The notes: generated by a model not told the origin, from the letters alone. Shown: positions 7,478-15,385, counted from the stretch's first letter. The stretch: DNA of 24,117 nucleotides from CAZOKH01 sp964580315 (GCA_964580315.1 CAZOKH010000056.1:1-24117); one strand, 5' to 3'. Program-made: numbers and translations.

Positions 7478-7508
7478 GACAGACACCCTTGGTAACAGGG
7501 TGTCTGTC
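7478..7508 (-). terminator. Strong hairpin between clpC and radA
   Basis: A perfect 12-bp stem (7478-7489 with 7497-7508) encloses a 7-nt loop. It sits between the clpC stop (7536) and the radA start (7421). On the minus strand it is followed by a T-poor tail, so it may be a partial terminator, a processing site or a clpC mRNA 3' stabiliser rather than a full Rho-independent terminator. Confidence 0.65.
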
Positions 7509-7535
7509 GCTTTCAGTTCATGCAAGTAAACGCCG

Positions 7536-10040
7536 TCAGGCGTTTACCACTTCTTCAGGGGCGGGCAATTCTTCCTTGCGCCGCAGGGTAATTTCTTTAT
7601 CCTCGTTGAGGTCAACCAGGATGATGTCGCCATCTTTGAATTCGTGCGACAGCAATGCGTCAGACATGTAATCTTCAATTTTGTGCTGGATGACCCGGCG
7701 CAGCGGGCGCGCGCCCATGTCGGGATCATAACCCTCGTCAGCCAGTTGATCCACCGCCGCATCGCTGGCTTGCAGCACAATGTTGTGGTCTTTGAGCCGG
7801 TCAGACACTTTGCGCAATTCCAGCGTGACAATGCGGCGAATATCCTCTTTGTTCAGGGCGCGGAAGACAACCACACCGTCCAACCGGTTGAGGAATTCAG
7901 GGCGGAAGATTTTCTTCAGTGAATCCAGCAGCTTCTTGCGCATCTCTTCGTAAGCCTGCGATTCTTGCGCGCTCTCATCACGCGGCAGTGCAAAACCAAA
8001 AGCCGACTGGCGTTTGATATCTTCGGCGCCGATGTTGGATGTCATCACAATAATGGTATTGCGAAAATCAACCTTGTGCCCGCGCGCATCGCTGAGGTGC
8101 CCTTCTTCCATAATCTGAAGCAGCATGTTGTGCGTTTCGGGGTGCGCTTTTTCAATCTCATCGAACACCACAATGGAATAGGGGCGGCGGCGAATGGCTT
8201 CGGTGAGCTGCCCGGCGTCTTCAAAGCCCACATAGCCGGGAGGCGAACCCACCAGGCGGCTGATGTTGTGGCGTTCCATAAACTCCGACATATCCAACTG
8301 GATCAGGGCATCTTCGCTTCCGAACAGGAAACTGGCCAGGGCTTTGGTCAGCTCGGTCTTACCCACACCGGTGGGTCCCAGGAAGATAAACGAGCCAATC
8401 GGGCGGCGCGGATCCTTCATGCCTGAGCGGCCGCGGCGCACCGCTTTGGAGATGATCTCAATTGCTTCGGGTTGACCGATGATGTGTTTGTTCAACTCTT
8501 CTTCCATACGCAGCAGGCGTTCCGATTCTTCCTGCGCCATTTGCATCACCGGCACGCCGGTCCACATTGACACCACTTCAGCAATGTCATCCGGACCAAC
8601 CACCGGGCTGGTGTCGCGGTCCCACTCGGTGCGCAGCCGGTCCAGTTCATCTTTAATCTTTTCCTGGCGGCTCAAAATTTCCTGGACATCATCCTGCCGG
8701 TCGTCTTCAAGGGCAAGGTTATATTCAGCCTGCAATTGACGCAATTCCTTCACCAGTTCTTTGCTGGAGGTGGCCGCCGGGCTTTTATACATGCGCACCC
8801 GTGAGGCAGCCTCGTCAACCAGGTCGATGGCTTTGTCGGGCAGGAAACGCCCGGTCACATAGCGCGACGAAAGCCGCGCCGCAGCCTCCAGCGCCTCATC
8901 CGATATGGACAGGCGGTGATGCTCTTCATAGGCGCTGCGGATACCGCGCAGAATCTCAATCGCTTCTTCCACAGAAGGTTCTTCAACTACAATCGGTTGA
9001 AAACGCCTTTCCAGGGCCGCATCGCTTTCAATGTGCTTGCGGTATTCGTCCAGTGTGGTGGCGCCAATCACCTGCAGCTCGCCGCGTGAAAGCGCCGGTT
9101 TGAGGATGTTGGCGGCATCGACCGACGAGCCGGCCGCACCGGCGCCCACCAGCATGTGCACTTCATCAATGAACAGGATGGCTTCGGTCGATTTGATCTC
9201 ATCAATCACGCGCTTGAGCCGCTCTTCAAACTGACCGCGGTACATGGTGCCCGCAATCAACGAGCCCACATCCAGGCGCAGCACGCGCTTATCCAGCAGC
9301 AGGGCGGGCACATCGCCGTCCAGAATGCGCTGCGTCAGGCCTTCTACAATGGCTGTCTTGCCCACACCCGGTTCGCCAATCAAGGCGGGGTTGTTCTTGG
9401 TGCGGCGCGCCAAAATTTGAATAACACGCTCAATTTCCATCTGGCGGCCGATCACCGGGTCCAGCTTGCCCTGTTCAGCCTGGGCAGTCAGGTCCACAGC
9501 CAGTTGGTCCAGCAGCGGGGTCTTGCCGCCGCTGCGTTCTTTGTCTTTTTCCTTGCCGGCGGCGCTTTGCTGCGGCCCGGTAGATGAAGCCGCCTTGCTG
9601 CCTTCTTGCAGCACGCGGCGCGTCTGCCGTCGAATTTGTTCAGCAGTAACGCCCACCTTGCGCAGCACGCGCATGGCTGCTTCTTCAGGATCGCGCACCA
9701 GCCCCAGCAGCAAATGCTCGGTGCCGATGTAATGGTCGCCCATTTGACGGGCTTCATCAATGGCGTATTCCAACACTTGTTGTACGCCGGGGGAAAGATC
9801 AACTTTTTTACCGGGTGTAAAACCGCCGGGTGGATTTAGCTTCTCAGTGATCTCCCGCACCCGGTCAAATTCAAGCCCCAGGTCGCGCAACACACGACCG
9901 GCAACACCGCCTTCTTCGCCCAGCAAACCCAACAGCAAATGCTCGGTGCCAATTTGCTCCTGGTGCATGCGTTCGGCTTCCTGGTGAGCCAGGGTAAGCA
10001 CACGGCGGGCCCTTTGGGTAAAACGTTCCATTCCAGCCAC
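7536..10040 (-). CDS. clpC: ATP-dependent Clp protease ATP-binding subunit ClpC
   Basis: This 834-residue Hsp100 unfoldase has two N-terminal Clp repeats (about residues 5-145, each with IGTEHLLLGL), then AAA-1 with Walker A GEPGVGKT (about 220). A UVR-containing middle region around 430-480 marks ClpC rather than ClpA or ClpB. AAA-2 has Walker A GPTGVGKTELT, and the FGF tripeptide in AFGFALPRD fits the ClpP-docking loop. It feeds unfolded proteins to ClpP, which is not in the window. Start choice: AAGGAG lies 6 nt before a GTG at 10040 but 15 nt before the ATG at 10031, so the GTG is favoured; starting at the ATG would remove only three residues. The product ends with an ordinary acidic tail. 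Confidence 0.95.
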   Translation of the reverse strand: MAGMERFTQRARRVLTLAHQEAERMHQEQIGTEHLLLGLLGEEGGVAGRVLRDLGLEFDRVREITEKLNPPGGFTPGKKVDLSPGVQQVLEYAIDEARQMGDHYIGTEHLLLGLVRDPEEAAMRVLRKVGVTAEQIRRQTRRVLQEGSKAASSTGPQQSAAGKEKDKERSGGKTPLLDQLAVDLTAQAEQGKLDPVIGRQMEIERVIQILARRTKNNPALIGEPGVGKTAIVEGLTQRILDGDVPALLLDKRVLRLDVGSLIAGTMYRGQFEERLKRVIDEIKSTEAILFIDEVHMLVGAGAAGSSVDAANILKPALSRGELQVIGATTLDEYRKHIESDAALERRFQPIVVEEPSVEEAIEILRGIRSAYEEHHRLSISDEALEAAARLSSRYVTGRFLPDKAIDLVDEAASRVRMYKSPAATSSKELVKELRQLQAEYNLALEDDRQDDVQEILSRQEKIKDELDRLRTEWDRDTSPVVGPDDIAEVVSMWTGVPVMQMAQEESERLLRMEEELNKHIIGQPEAIEIISKAVRRGRSGMKDPRRPIGSFIFLGPTGVGKTELTKALASFLFGSEDALIQLDMSEFMERHNISRLVGSPPGYVGFEDAGQLTEAIRRRPYSIVVFDEIEKAHPETHNMLLQIMEEGHLSDARGHKVDFRNTIIVMTSNIGAEDIKRQSAFGFALPRDESAQESQAYEEMRKKLLDSLKKIFRPEFLNRLDGVVVFRALNKEDIRRIVTLELRKVSDRLKDHNIVLQASDAAVDQLADEGYDPDMGARPLRRVIQHKIEDYMSDALLSHEFKDGDIILVDLNEDKEITLRRKEELPAPEEVVNA

Positions 10041-10221
10041 GGGATTCTCCTTACTAAATAACCTGATCGGTTCGCAGTTTTTTCGCCGCAAAACAATCAG
10101 CAAAACCTGTAAACTTTACCGATGGAGAAAGTCTGCCGGCTGATCAATCAACCTTGATTCTTGCAGATCAGTCTCCCAATCAACCATCCTGCTCAATTGC
10201 AGGCATTCCATTATTAAAATG

Positions 10222-10251
10222 ATTCTACCAAATTGTAAGCGTGTTTTACAA
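10222..10251 (-). promoter_or_regulatory. Extended -10 promoter of clpC
   Basis: On the minus strand TTGTAA (10246-10251) and TAGAAT (10222-10227) are separated by 18 bp, with TGG immediately before the -10 giving an extended TGn motif. The -35 box and a facing TTGTAA at 10233-10238 form an inverted repeat, possibly a regulator site. No CIRCE or CtsR-type heat-shock operator is visible. Confidence 0.5.
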
Positions 10252-10427
10252 GAATCACATTAACAAATTTGGAGTATTTTTATAATCAAATCAGCAAAAC
10301 CAGATCAGGCATGATTATGTCCATTTAAAAAAATAACTGGCAGCGTCTCACAGCAACACAAACAACAGGGGGGTGGTTGTTCAGACAATAGTACCACGTC
10401 AAAGCGCAATCCACTTTCCACTGGTGT
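10252..10427. other. Non-coding part of the 459-bp clpC-lysC divergent spacer
   Basis: This AT-richer stretch, with the two promoters on either side, separates divergent clpC and lysC. It contains a modest inverted repeat, AACAAC (10361-10366) facing GTTGTT (10376-10381) around a G run. No gene, tRNA or riboswitch could be supported. Confidence 0.4.
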
Positions 10428-10433
10428 TATAAT
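10428..10433 (+). promoter_or_regulatory. -10 box of the lysC-asd operon
   Basis: A perfect TATAAT lies 66 bp upstream of the lysC ATG at 10500. No good -35 hexamer is seen at 16-18 bp. The predicted leader is only about 60 nt, too short for a lysine riboswitch. Confidence 0.5.
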
Positions 10434-10499
10434 CATCTGCTAATCGGGGTGAAGCACCCTGTCATTTGTCGCAAGAATTCGTATTCAAGGAATTATTCA

Positions 10500-11978
10500 A
10501 TGACCAGGCAGGAAAAGAAAGACCAAAATTCAAACAAGACGCTGGTGATGAAATTCGGCGGCACCTCGGTTGGATCGCTGGAAGCCATGCACCAGGTCGT
10601 GAAAATTGTCCGCGAGACAAAACAAAACTGGCCGCGCTTGGTGGTGGTCATTTCTGCACTCAACGGGGTGACCAACCTGCTGCTCGACAGCGCCAAACTG
10701 GCCTCCCAGGGCGATGTGCTCACCTTCCATCAGGCTGCCCAGGAACTGCGCTCGCGCCACTATGAAATCATCCAGGCGCTGGTTAAAGACCAGGCTGACC
10801 GTTCGCGCGTCGAGCAGGAAGTTAATCACCTGATTGCTGATTTCGTCAACCTGTGCCAGGCGATTTCGGTGCTGGGTGAAGCCACCCCGCGCGCATTGGA
10901 CGCGGTAGCCTCGCTGGGTGAACGCATGAGCGTGCGCGTGTTGGCCGCCGGGCTCGAATCTTCGGGCGTTCCGTCGCAATTTGTTGAAGCCACCCAGCTC
11001 ATCATCACCGATGATTATTACACCTCCGCCCATCCAGATATGGAGCTTACTGTGCGGCGCACCCGCCAGGTGCTGATGCCCATCCTTGATCAGGGGCGCG
11101 TACCCGTGGTAACCGGCTTTATCGGTCAAACCTCCTCCGGGGTCATCACCACCCTGGGGCGCGGCGGCAGCGACTATTCCGCTTCGCTGCTGGGCGTTTC
11201 CCTGCCGGCTGACCAGGTGTGGATCTGGACAGATGTAAACGGCGTGATGACCGCCGATCCGCGCCTGGTGAAAGATGCGCTCACCATTCCCGAATTATCT
11301 TACCGTGAGGTGGCCGAACTGGCTTATGCCGGCGCCAAGGTTCTGCACCCCAAATCGATCCGCCCGTTGATTGATGACGGCATTCCGCTGTGGGTATGCA
11401 ACACCTTTAATCCGTCCTATCCCGGAACACGCCTGGTGTCTGACGAGTTGGAAAGCAAAAGCGGCGTCATTAAAGCCGTCACCGCCATTCAGAATATGAA
11501 AATGATTAATATGGAAGGACGCGGTATGCTGGGTGTGCCGGGCGTCGCCGGGCGCGCCTTCAGCGCGGTGGCTTCCACCGGAACCAGCGTCACACTCATC
11601 ACACAGGCCGCCTCCGAGCAGTCCATTTGTTTTTCAGTGCCATCTGACAAAGCCGACCGGGTCATTAAAACCCTGAAATCAACCTTTGAAAAAGAAATCT
11701 CCAAGAAAGATATCGATAAAATCTGGGCTTCGCAAGATGTTGCCATCATCACCCTGGTGGGCGGCGGCATGCGCAACACACACGGCGTTTCGGGGCGCGT
11801 GTTCAGCGCCGCCGGTTCGCACGGCATTAATGTCATTGCCATTGCACAGGGCTCATCTGAAGTTTCCATCAGCATGGTAGTGGACGCCAAAGACCTGAAG
11901 CCCGCCATGCTGGCTTTGCATGAACTGATCGTGGAAACCCTTCCCGAACAAACCGAACCGCCCACACCGCGGTTATGA
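10500..11978 (+). CDS. lysC: Aspartate kinase
   Basis: This 492-residue monofunctional aspartokinase phosphorylates aspartate, the first step to lysine, threonine, methionine and diaminopimelate. The N-terminal catalytic domain begins with VMKFGGTSVGS (nucleotide and aspartate binding) and includes TTLGRGGSDYSA and WTDVNGVMTADPR. Two C-terminal ACT domains follow, visible as a repeated pattern (GRGMLGVPGVAGRAFSAVAS and later GGGMRNTHGVSGRVFSAAGS), which normally bind feedback amino acids. The long catalytic region resembles the ThrA/plant-type class, but no homoserine dehydrogenase domain follows. The ATG at 10500 has AAGGA 8 nt upstream; a GTG at 10449 in frame lacks such a site. asd follows 73 bp downstream, so the two probably form an operon. 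Confidence 0.95.
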   Translation: MTRQEKKDQNSNKTLVMKFGGTSVGSLEAMHQVVKIVRETKQNWPRLVVVISALNGVTNLLLDSAKLASQGDVLTFHQAAQELRSRHYEIIQALVKDQADRSRVEQEVNHLIADFVNLCQAISVLGEATPRALDAVASLGERMSVRVLAAGLESSGVPSQFVEATQLIITDDYYTSAHPDMELTVRRTRQVLMPILDQGRVPVVTGFIGQTSSGVITTLGRGGSDYSASLLGVSLPADQVWIWTDVNGVMTADPRLVKDALTIPELSYREVAELAYAGAKVLHPKSIRPLIDDGIPLWVCNTFNPSYPGTRLVSDELESKSGVIKAVTAIQNMKMINMEGRGMLGVPGVAGRAFSAVASTGTSVTLITQAASEQSICFSVPSDKADRVIKTLKSTFEKEISKKDIDKIWASQDVAIITLVGGGMRNTHGVSGRVFSAAGSHGINVIAIAQGSSEVSISMVVDAKDLKPAMLALHELIVETLPEQTEPPTPRL

Positions 11979-12051
11979 TTTTGCGCATTCCAGAGACCAG
12001 GATTGGAAACCCTGGCTTGTTGGGAAAAACTTTTTATTGGGAGTGATAAAA

Positions 12052-13110
12052 ATGCAAAAAAGAATTCCTGTGGCTGTTTTAGCTGCTACCGGTAGTGTGG
12101 GGCAGCGCTTCGTCCAGCTTCTGGACCGGCACCCGTGGTTCGAAGTGGTGGCGCTAACCGGTTCAGAACGCACGGCAGGCAAACTGTACGGTGAAGCCTG
12201 TTCGTGGATTGTCCCTGGCGGTATGCCGACCTGGGCGCGCGGGATGAAGATCACAGGCACCACTCCCACTGCGGTCAATGCCGCAATTGCCTTTTCAGCC
12301 TTACCCGCCGACCAGGCAAAAGACATTGAACCGCAATTCGCGCAGGCTGGCATTGCGGTCTGCTCCAACGCCTCGGCCTACCGCCGCGAGCCGGATGTGC
12401 CCATTTTGCTGCCGGAGATCAACGCCGACCATGCTGAGCTGGTCAAAGCCCAGCGCGCCGCTCACGGTTGGAAAGGCTGCCTCACCACCAACCCCAACTG
12501 CACCAGCACCGGCCTGACCATCGCCCTGAAAGCCATTCAAAACGCCTTCGGCCTGCGCAAGGTGATGGCGGTATCCTTGCAAGCCCTGTCGGGGGCGGGC
12601 TATCCCGGCGTGCCTTCAATGGACATCATCGACAACGTGGTGCCCTACATCGGCGGTGAAGAAGAAAAAGTGGAATGGGAACCGCGCAAGATGCTGGGAA
12701 CTGTGCGCGACGGCAAGCTGGAAATGGCTGATTTTGTTATTTCAGCCCACACCAACCGCGTGGCCGTCACTGACAGCCACCTGGTGTGCTGTTCGGTCGA
12801 GACCGAAAAACCCTGCACACCCGAAGAAGCCATTGAAGTATTTCGCAGCTACCAGGCCCCCGAGAGCAGCCGCGATTTGCCCTCAGCCCCCAAACCGGTT
12901 TTCGTGCTACGCGAGGAACAAAATCGACCCCAGCCGCGTCTTGATCGTATGGAAGGCAACGGCATGGCCACTGTGATCGGGCGGGTGCGCAAAGATCCAC
13001 TTTTTACGATAAAATTTATCGTCCTGTCGCACAACACCATTCGCGGTGCTGCCGGCGGTTCCATTTATAACGCTGAACTTCTGGTAAAAGAAGGACTGGT
13101 TCAGGCTTAA
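12052..13110 (+). CDS. asd: Aspartate-semialdehyde dehydrogenase
   Basis: This 352-residue enzyme makes aspartate semialdehyde from aspartyl phosphate with NADPH. The N-terminal Rossmann motif AATGSVGQRFVQLL binds the cofactor, and PNCTSTGL near residue 148 contains the active-site Cys. The length and the sequence around ALSGAGYPGVPSMDIIDNVV fit the archaeal/fungal-type branch rather than the enterobacterial one. Upstream in-frame TTG and GTG codons at 12037 and 12043 exist, but GGAG at 12040-12043 is correctly placed for the ATG at 12052. It lies between lysC and a small receiver-domain gene 15 bp downstream, forming a likely three-gene operon. Confidence 0.95.
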   Translation: MQKRIPVAVLAATGSVGQRFVQLLDRHPWFEVVALTGSERTAGKLYGEACSWIVPGGMPTWARGMKITGTTPTAVNAAIAFSALPADQAKDIEPQFAQAGIAVCSNASAYRREPDVPILLPEINADHAELVKAQRAAHGWKGCLTTNPNCTSTGLTIALKAIQNAFGLRKVMAVSLQALSGAGYPGVPSMDIIDNVVPYIGGEEEKVEWEPRKMLGTVRDGKLEMADFVISAHTNRVAVTDSHLVCCSVETEKPCTPEEAIEVFRSYQAPESSRDLPSAPKPVFVLREEQNRPQPRLDRMEGNGMATVIGRVRKDPLFTIKFIVLSHNTIRGAAGGSIYNAELLVKEGLVQA

Positions 13111-13125
13111 TAGGAGAAATTTTTC

Positions 13126-13494
13126 GTGAAAATATTGTTCCTGGATGACGACGAACGACGCCTGGACACCGCCCGGCGCATCTATCAACGTGAACATGAT
13201 TTGCACATGGTCACCACAGCAAAGGCAGCCATTGAGGCGCTGCAAAAAGAAACCTTTGATACAGTCATGCTGGATCACGACCTGGAAGGTGAATTTTTTG
13301 TGGAAAGCAGCCGCAAAGATTGCGGCATGGAAGTGGTGCGCTGGATGGTGGAAAACCGCCCGGTGGTGGGCAATGTGATTGTGCATAGCTGGAATCAACG
13401 CGCCGGTATGGAGATGACCGATTTGCTAAAAGAAGCAGGCTTTAACGTCGAATACACGCCTTTTACTTATATCGAAAGCGACACATCGTTCTGA
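13126..13494 (+). CDS. Stand-alone cyclic-phosphate-processing type receiver (cREC) protein
   Basis: This 122-residue protein has an altered two-component receiver fold with no output domain. It begins MKILFLDDDERR, with acidic residues at 7-9, and has LDHDLEGE with Asp50, His51 and Asp52 where a normal receiver has one phosphorylated Asp. A later VIVHSWNQRAG strand carries a conserved-looking His-Ser-x-Asn. This pattern fits the predicted cyclic-phosphate-processing receiver family (cREC), proposed from sequence analysis to act on nucleotide cyclic phosphates; the activity is not established. The GTG start at 13126 follows AGGAG. It is 15 bp after asd and probably co-transcribed, but no functional tie to amino-acid synthesis is known to me. 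Confidence 0.75.
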   Translation: MKILFLDDDERRLDTARRIYQREHDLHMVTTAKAAIEALQKETFDTVMLDHDLEGEFFVESSRKDCGMEVVRWMVENRPVVGNVIVHSWNQRAGMEMTDLLKEAGFNVEYTPFTYIESDTSF

Positions 13495-13532
13495 GATTAT
13501 TCGTTAACAGATCATTAAAGTGGTTTTTTGCA

Positions 13533-13565
13533 TTGTGCGACAGACTATAATAGTGCCTCGCACAA
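13533..13565 (+). promoter_or_regulatory. Promoter of the NBR1-Ig lipoprotein gene with a flanking operator-like inverted repeat
   Basis: A perfect TATAAT at 13546-13551 lies between the two arms of a perfect 8-bp inverted repeat, TTGTGCGA (13533-13540) and TCGCACAA (13558-13565), 17 bp apart. The right arm would cover about +1 to +8, so a regulator bound here would block RNA polymerase. It could alternatively be an RNA hairpin in transcripts reading from upstream. Confidence 0.5.
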
Positions 13566-13633
13566 GCACAATCTGCCTGGGAACTTGACGAATGGAAACA
13601 TGCCTGGCAGAGAAAATGGAAAAAGAGGAAAAA

Positions 13634-14362
13634 ATGAAACACCCGTACCAAAAAACAATTCTCGTGGTAATGACAATCTTGCTGGCAACCAGCCTGGCTG
13701 CCTGCGGATCGAAGAAAGAGAAAAAAGACCCCAATGCCGTTTTGACCGAAGCCGTGCAAACCGTGAGCGTGCAGTTGACGGCTGACGCTGCCAAATTGCC
13801 TCCCGCCACCCAGACGCCCATGCCCACTGTGGCTGTTCCCACTGCCACCATGCCGGTTGCCACGCTGCCCCCCGTAACCGCGCCCACCAATCCACCTGCA
13901 GCTCCCACCGCCTCCAGCGGCAACCTGGCAGAGTATCAATCGCAATCACCGACAGACGATACAACCATGTCTCCAGGCCAAACCTTCACCATGGTCTGGA
14001 CCGTAAAAAATATCGGCACAACGACCTGGACGCCTGAATACCTGATTCGCTTCTTTGCCACTGACCAGGCAGGTGTTGTTTTGCACGTTGGCGACAACGA
14101 TCAGCGAATTAATAAAACCGTCAAACCCGGCGAAACCACCGACATCAAATTACAAATGAAAGCGCCTTCATCCAACATTAAAGTCACCAACACTTATGCC
14201 CTGAGTGATGACACCGGCGCAAACTTTCAGCCCCTGACTATTCGCATCAAAGTAAGCGATACTTCGCCCACACAAACCGTCACACCCACAACCGAAGGCG
14301 GCGGAGAAGCCACCGAAACCCCGGAGGCAACTGAGACAACCGAGCCGACTGCCGGGAGTTAA
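13634..14362 (+). CDS. Surface lipoprotein with NBR1-type Ig-like domain
   Basis: This 242-residue predicted lipoprotein has a hydrophobic signal peptide ending in the lipobox LAAC with lipidated Cys24. A short charged stretch and a Pro/Thr/Ala-rich linker (about residues 55-95, with repeated T-P and V-P-T) lead to an Ig-like beta domain (about 97-215). FTMVWTVKNIGTTTWTPEY there matches the signature of the NBR1 four-Trp domain family. A Thr/Glu/Pro-rich tail ends the protein. It is likely exported and anchored in the membrane as a binding or scaffold protein. The ATG at 13634 follows AGAGGAAAAA; an in-frame ATG at 13592 has no such site. A perfect terminator follows, so it is probably monocistronic. 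Confidence 0.85.
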   Translation: MKHPYQKTILVVMTILLATSLAACGSKKEKKDPNAVLTEAVQTVSVQLTADAAKLPPATQTPMPTVAVPTATMPVATLPPVTAPTNPPAAPTASSGNLAEYQSQSPTDDTTMSPGQTFTMVWTVKNIGTTTWTPEYLIRFFATDQAGVVLHVGDNDQRINKTVKPGETTDIKLQMKAPSSNIKVTNTYALSDDTGANFQPLTIRIKVSDTSPTQTVTPTTEGGGEATETPEATETTEPTAGS

Positions 14363-14381
14363 CACCTTACCATTGCTTTGC

Positions 14382-14416
14382 AAAGCGCCAGATTGAATAT
14401 TCTGGCGCTTTTCTTT
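14382..14416 (+). terminator. Rho-independent terminator after the NBR1-Ig lipoprotein gene
   Basis: A perfect 11-bp stem (14382-14392 with 14401-14411) with an 8-nt loop runs into a T-rich tail (TTTTCTTTTCT). It lies 19 bp after the stop codon. Confidence 0.9.
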
Positions 14417-14432
14417 TCTATGCATTTTGACT

Positions 14433-14438
14433 TATAAT
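14433..14438 (+). promoter_or_regulatory. -10 box of the 75-residue conserved gene
   Basis: A perfect TATAAT lies just after the preceding terminator and 38 nt before the GTG start at 14477. A TTGAC-like stretch directly before it is too close to serve as its -35. Confidence 0.45.
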
Positions 14439-14476
14439 ATTTCTGTTATCATTTTTGTCGTCAGGGAGAATCGCCC

Positions 14477-14704
14477 GTGCCCCGTTGGGAATATTGCACA
14501 TTGATCCTCGATCCAGCCGGAAGGTTGATCAACCGGGTGGATTTCCATTGGAAGGGCAGCCCAAAAGGCGGTTGCACGCCCGAGGAATGGCAGCACAACC
14601 TGGAACAGGACGGCTGGCAGGTGGTGATGCGCGTGCAGTCTGATGAGCAGGGTCCCGGCGAACCCGGCACCACCACGCTGATCATCAAACGTGAAGTAAG
14701 TTAG
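14477..14704 (+). CDS. Small conserved protein, DUF4177-like
   Basis: This 75-residue cytosolic protein begins PRWEYCTLIL and has NLEQDGWQVVMRV in its second half. The WEY strand plus an L-x-x-x-GW motif is the pattern of DUF4177-type small alpha/beta proteins, whose function is unknown. No signal peptide, membrane segment or Cys pair is seen. The GTG at 14477 has AGGGAG 8 nt upstream. It sits between a terminator and the propeller gene and has its own -10 box. The family match is tentative. Confidence 0.65.
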   Translation: MPRWEYCTLILDPAGRLINRVDFHWKGSPKGGCTPEEWQHNLEQDGWQVVMRVQSDEQGPGEPGTTTLIIKREVS

Positions 14705-14752
14705 GGGACACATTTTACGATCGCTAATCCCATACTCTTTGCATATTCCATT

Positions 14753-14758
14753 TATAAT
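14753..14758 (+). promoter_or_regulatory. -10 box of the propeller gene, leaderless type
   Basis: A perfect TATAAT ends 7 nt before the ATG at 14766. No Shine-Dalgarno and no good -35 are present. The same spacing is seen at murJ and uvrC. Confidence 0.55.
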
Positions 14759-14765
14759 GGAATGA

Positions 14766-15299
14766 ATGAACCCCGTTGAACTGCTGCAAGCCTATCGATT
14801 GCTGAACGCCCGCCGGCTGGCTGGCGAGCTGGATGATGATGCCTTTCAAGCCGCCGTCAGGCAGCTTGGCGCGGTTGATTCCGCCGGGCGGCAGTGGCGC
14901 ATTGCGCCCGAAAGCGGCGCCTGGCAGTGCAAAACGGGCCGGCGCTGGGTGCAGGGCGCACCTTCAGAGGACGACCTGCCGGCCGATTTTCCACCCCCTG
15001 AAGAACTGCCGGAAGGCTCCTCTCAACCTGGCGCTGCCCAAACCTCACATGCGGCATCAAAATTCATGCGTTCATTGCCGCCCTGGGCTCTGGCCCTGCC
15101 GGCGCTGCCGGTGACGATGATTCTGATTGTTGCCGGTCTGATCCTGTGGGGATCGGTTCTAATCGCCGGCGGCATGCGGGCTGGTCTGATCATCCCGCAC
15201 AATGTTTACTTCACCCCCACCATCACCGCCCAGGATGCTCAACTGGGAGAGAAAATCACCCCCACACCCTCCATCACTCCCACCAGCACGTTCACGGCC
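14766..15299 (+). CDS. Membrane-anchored beta-propeller protein, N-terminal part (interrupted by assembly gap)
   Basis: This is the first ~178 residues of a gene broken by low-quality sequence and an N run; the rest is at 15386-16762. Residues 5-64 form a module shared with the downstream gene: a helical hairpin (LLQAYRLLN, then AGELDDDAF) followed by a W..SG.W......W pattern at W44, W53 and W61. A Pro/Glu-rich linker and a hydrophobic membrane segment follow (about 106-136). A Thr/Pro linker, TPTPSITPTS, then enters the gap. The module is probably cytosolic and the rest outside, though the charge pattern is not decisive. Translation is probably leaderless. Any reading through the homopolymer stretch (poly-Pro, poly-Gly) is artefact. 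Confidence 0.8.
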
Positions 15300-15384
15300 C
15301 CCCCCCCCCCCCCCGGGGCCGCCCCCCCCCCCCGGCCCCCCCGCGGCCCCCCGGGGGGGGGGGGGCCCCCCCCCNNNNNNNNNN
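15298..15384. other. Assembly gap (10 N) with flanking low-quality G/C homopolymers
   Basis: Ten N occupy 15375-15384, preceded from 15298 by unnatural runs of C and G found nowhere else in the window. The two sides encode Thr/Pro-rich linker in different frames, so the true length and sequence here are unknown. The frame change is not evidence of a real frameshift. Confidence 0.95.
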
Positions 15385-15385
15385 A

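Noticed and set aside
6918..7529. 203-codon open frame on the plus strand
   Set aside because: It is antisense to radA and runs across the intergenic hairpin; no family resemblance.
7965..8426. 153-codon open frame on the plus strand (one of several antisense to clpC)
   Set aside because: It is a shadow of the conserved AAA-2 domain of clpC.
10041..10251. CIRCE or CtsR heat-shock operator before clpC
   Set aside because: Neither the TTAGCACTC/GAGTGCTAA repeat nor the GGTCAAA tandem repeat is present.
10434..10499. Lysine riboswitch ahead of lysC
   Set aside because: The leader from the TATAAT box to the ATG is about 60 nt, much shorter than the lysine aptamer, and its folds are not visible.
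10500..11978. Bifunctional aspartokinase-homoserine dehydrogenase
   Set aside because: The kinase part resembles the ThrA class but the protein ends after the ACT domains; no dehydrogenase domain follows.
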